Assembly (NCBI RefSeq): GCF_000744095.1
Contig: NZ_JQLI01000008.1
Location: 2,542,001 to 2,606,000, forward strand
Direction of reading: 5' to 3'
Source of the DNA: Cupriavidus necator A5-1
Lineage (GTDB): Bacteria; Pseudomonadota; Gammaproteobacteria; Burkholderiales; Burkholderiaceae
DNA length: 64,000 nucleotides
The notes beneath the pieces were generated by a model. It saw nothing but the letters and a program-made list of their open reading frames with translations. It was not told where the DNA came from and searched no databases. Made by a program: the position numbers and the translations under genes. Of the stretch, positions 62,976-64,000 are shown one piece after another. Positions within the stretch are counted from its first letter, which is position 1; every line of letters begins with the position of its first letter.

Positions 62976-64000
62976 ATGACCATCTTTGTCTTTGTCGGCT
63001 CGCTGCTGGGCGCGATGGCGCTCGGCATGCCCATCGCCTTTGCGCTGCTCGCTTCAGGTGTCGCGCTGATGCTGCACCTGGGCAATTTCGATACGCAGAT
63101 CCTCGCGCAGAACATGCTGGAGGGCGTTAACAACTATCCGCTGATGGCGGTGCCTTTCTTCATGCTCGCCGGCGAGCTGATGAATGCCGGCGGGCTGTCG
63201 AAACGCATCGTGCGCGTGGCGGATGCGGCGGTCGGGCACGTGCGCGGCGGGCTGGGCTACGTGGCGATCATCGCGGCCACGGTGGTGGCCAGCATCTCCG
63301 GCTCGGCCGTGGCCGATACCGCCGCCGTCGCCGCGCTGCTGATCCCGATGATGCGCAACGCCGGCTACAACGTGCCGCGTGCCGCGGGGCTGATCGCAGC
63401 GGGCGGCATCATTGCGCCGGTGATCCCGCCGTCGATCGCCATCGTCGTGTTCGGCGTGGTCGCGCAGGTATCGATCACCAAGCTGTTCCTGGCCGGCATT
63501 GCGCCAGGCGCCATGATGGCGCTGACGCTCGCCGTCACCTGGCACTTCTGCGCGCGCAAGGAAAAGCTGGCGCCGGTGGAGCCGTTCAACGTGCGCCGCC
63601 TGGCCAGGGCCGCGCTCGACGGCGTGTGGGCGCTGGTGCTGCCGGTGGTGATCATCGGCGGCATGAAGATCGGCGCCTTCACGCCGACCGAGGCGGCGGT
63701 GGTGGCGGTGGTCTACGCCATCGTGGTCGGCCGCTTCGTCTACGGCGAGCTGAAGCTGCGCGCCTTGCCCGAGCTGATCGTCACCGCGGCCAAGACCTCC
63801 AGCACGGTGCTGTTCCTGGTGGCGTGCGCGCTGGTCTCGGCGTGGCTGATCACCATCGCCAATATCCCGGCACAGGTGACCGACCTGCTCGAGCCCTTCA
63901 TCGACAACAAGATCCTGCTGATGTTCGTGATCATGGTCCTGGTGATCGTGGTCGGCACCGCGCTCGACCTGATGCCGACCGTGCTGATCATGACGCCGAT
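62976..64000 (+). CDS. TRAP transporter large membrane subunit DctM (cut by window edge)
   Basis: About 342 residues are visible, open to the window end. The start GCGAGGAGTCCATCATG gives MTIFVFVGSLLGAMALGMPIA. PLMAVPFFMLAGELMNAGG, SGSAVADTAAVAALLIP and GGIIAPVIPPSIAIVVFG are classic DctM segments. It carries the substrate across the inner membrane with sodium. The reading frame remains open to base 64000; about 80 more residues are expected. Confidence 0.95.
   Translation, partial: MTIFVFVGSLLGAMALGMPIAFALLASGVALMLHLGNFDTQILAQNMLEGVNNYPLMAVPFFMLAGELMNAGGLSKRIVRVADAAVGHVRGGLGYVAIIAATVVASISGSAVADTAAVAALLIPMMRNAGYNVPRAAGLIAAGGIIAPVIPPSIAIVVFGVVAQVSITKLFLAGIAPGAMMALTLAVTWHFCARKEKLAPVEPFNVRRLARAALDGVWALVLPVVIIGGMKIGAFTPTEAAVVAVVYAIVVGRFVYGELKLRALPELIVTAAKTSSTVLFLVACALVSAWLITIANIPAQVTDLLEPFIDNKILLMFVIMVLVIVVGTALDLMPTVLIMTP

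Noticed and set aside
1..64000. Search by eye for tRNA, rRNA, transposase, integrase, phage genes or attachment sites
   Set aside because: No tRNA-like fold, rRNA segment, transposase or phage gene could be identified; the window reads as ordinary chromosome with catabolic clusters.

Overview
The window looks like a stretch of a Burkholderiales chromosome, most likely Cupriavidus or a close relative. The evidence is the high GC content, the many LysR regulators and Bug-type (TctC) solute receptors, a prpR / prpB-prpC-acnD-prpF-prpD methylcitrate locus, a fused Mrp antiporter operon and many small acyl-CoA catabolic clusters. No rRNA, tRNA, CRISPR array, integrase or insertion sequence was seen. 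The genus is inferred from gene content, not from a database search.

Layout. (1) 1-2.6 kb: the tail of a LysR regulator, an exported M20 peptidase and a small membrane protein. (2) 2.8-10.4 kb: a catabolic cluster with a DadA-like oxidase and its LysR on the minus strand, facing a Bug receptor, an amidase, an Fe-dependent dehydrogenase and a second LysR. Two copies of one palindrome sit in front of dadA-like and between lysR and the Bug gene. (3) 10.6-17.1 kb: a zinc-ribbon/cyclase/ATPase/TPR protein translationally coupled to an HD phosphohydrolase, then a patatin, a methyltransferase and a small unknown protein. (4) 17.2-23.1 kb: a seven-subunit Mrp cation/proton antiporter operon with mrpA and mrpB fused. 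(5) 23.4-27.6 kb: a decayed acyl-CoA-binding protein gene, an IclR regulator and a thiolase / short-chain dehydrogenase / enoyl-CoA hydratase set. (6) 27.9-39.9 kb: housekeeping and membrane genes (MFS, YnfA, a BamA-like outer membrane protein, SDR, PurT, MscS, SugE/Gdx, LysR, HD-GYP, ABM monooxygenase, cysteine synthase).

(7) 39.9-51.4 kb: the propionate methylcitrate cycle. The sigma-54 activator PrpR is divergent from prpB. A strong -24/-12 sigma-54 promoter and several TGAAATC half-sites lie between them. The locus carries both routes for 2-methylcitrate dehydration (AcnD+PrpF and PrpD), and a hairpin plus T-run separates prpC from acnD. A periplasmic L-asparaginase follows. (8) 51.5-54.4 kb: a CDF transporter, a PaaI-type thioesterase and a GcvA-like LysR. 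(9) 54.4-64 kb: two divergent operons that look like one catabolic island. The left one has enoyl-CoA hydratase, CoA-transferase, Bug receptor, amidohydrolase and an FlK-like thioesterase. The right one has an Fe-dependent dehydrogenase, TRAP transporter subunits P, Q and M, and a second, paralogous amidohydrolase. The substrate cannot be read from the sequence; this is the best candidate for an undescribed pathway in the window.
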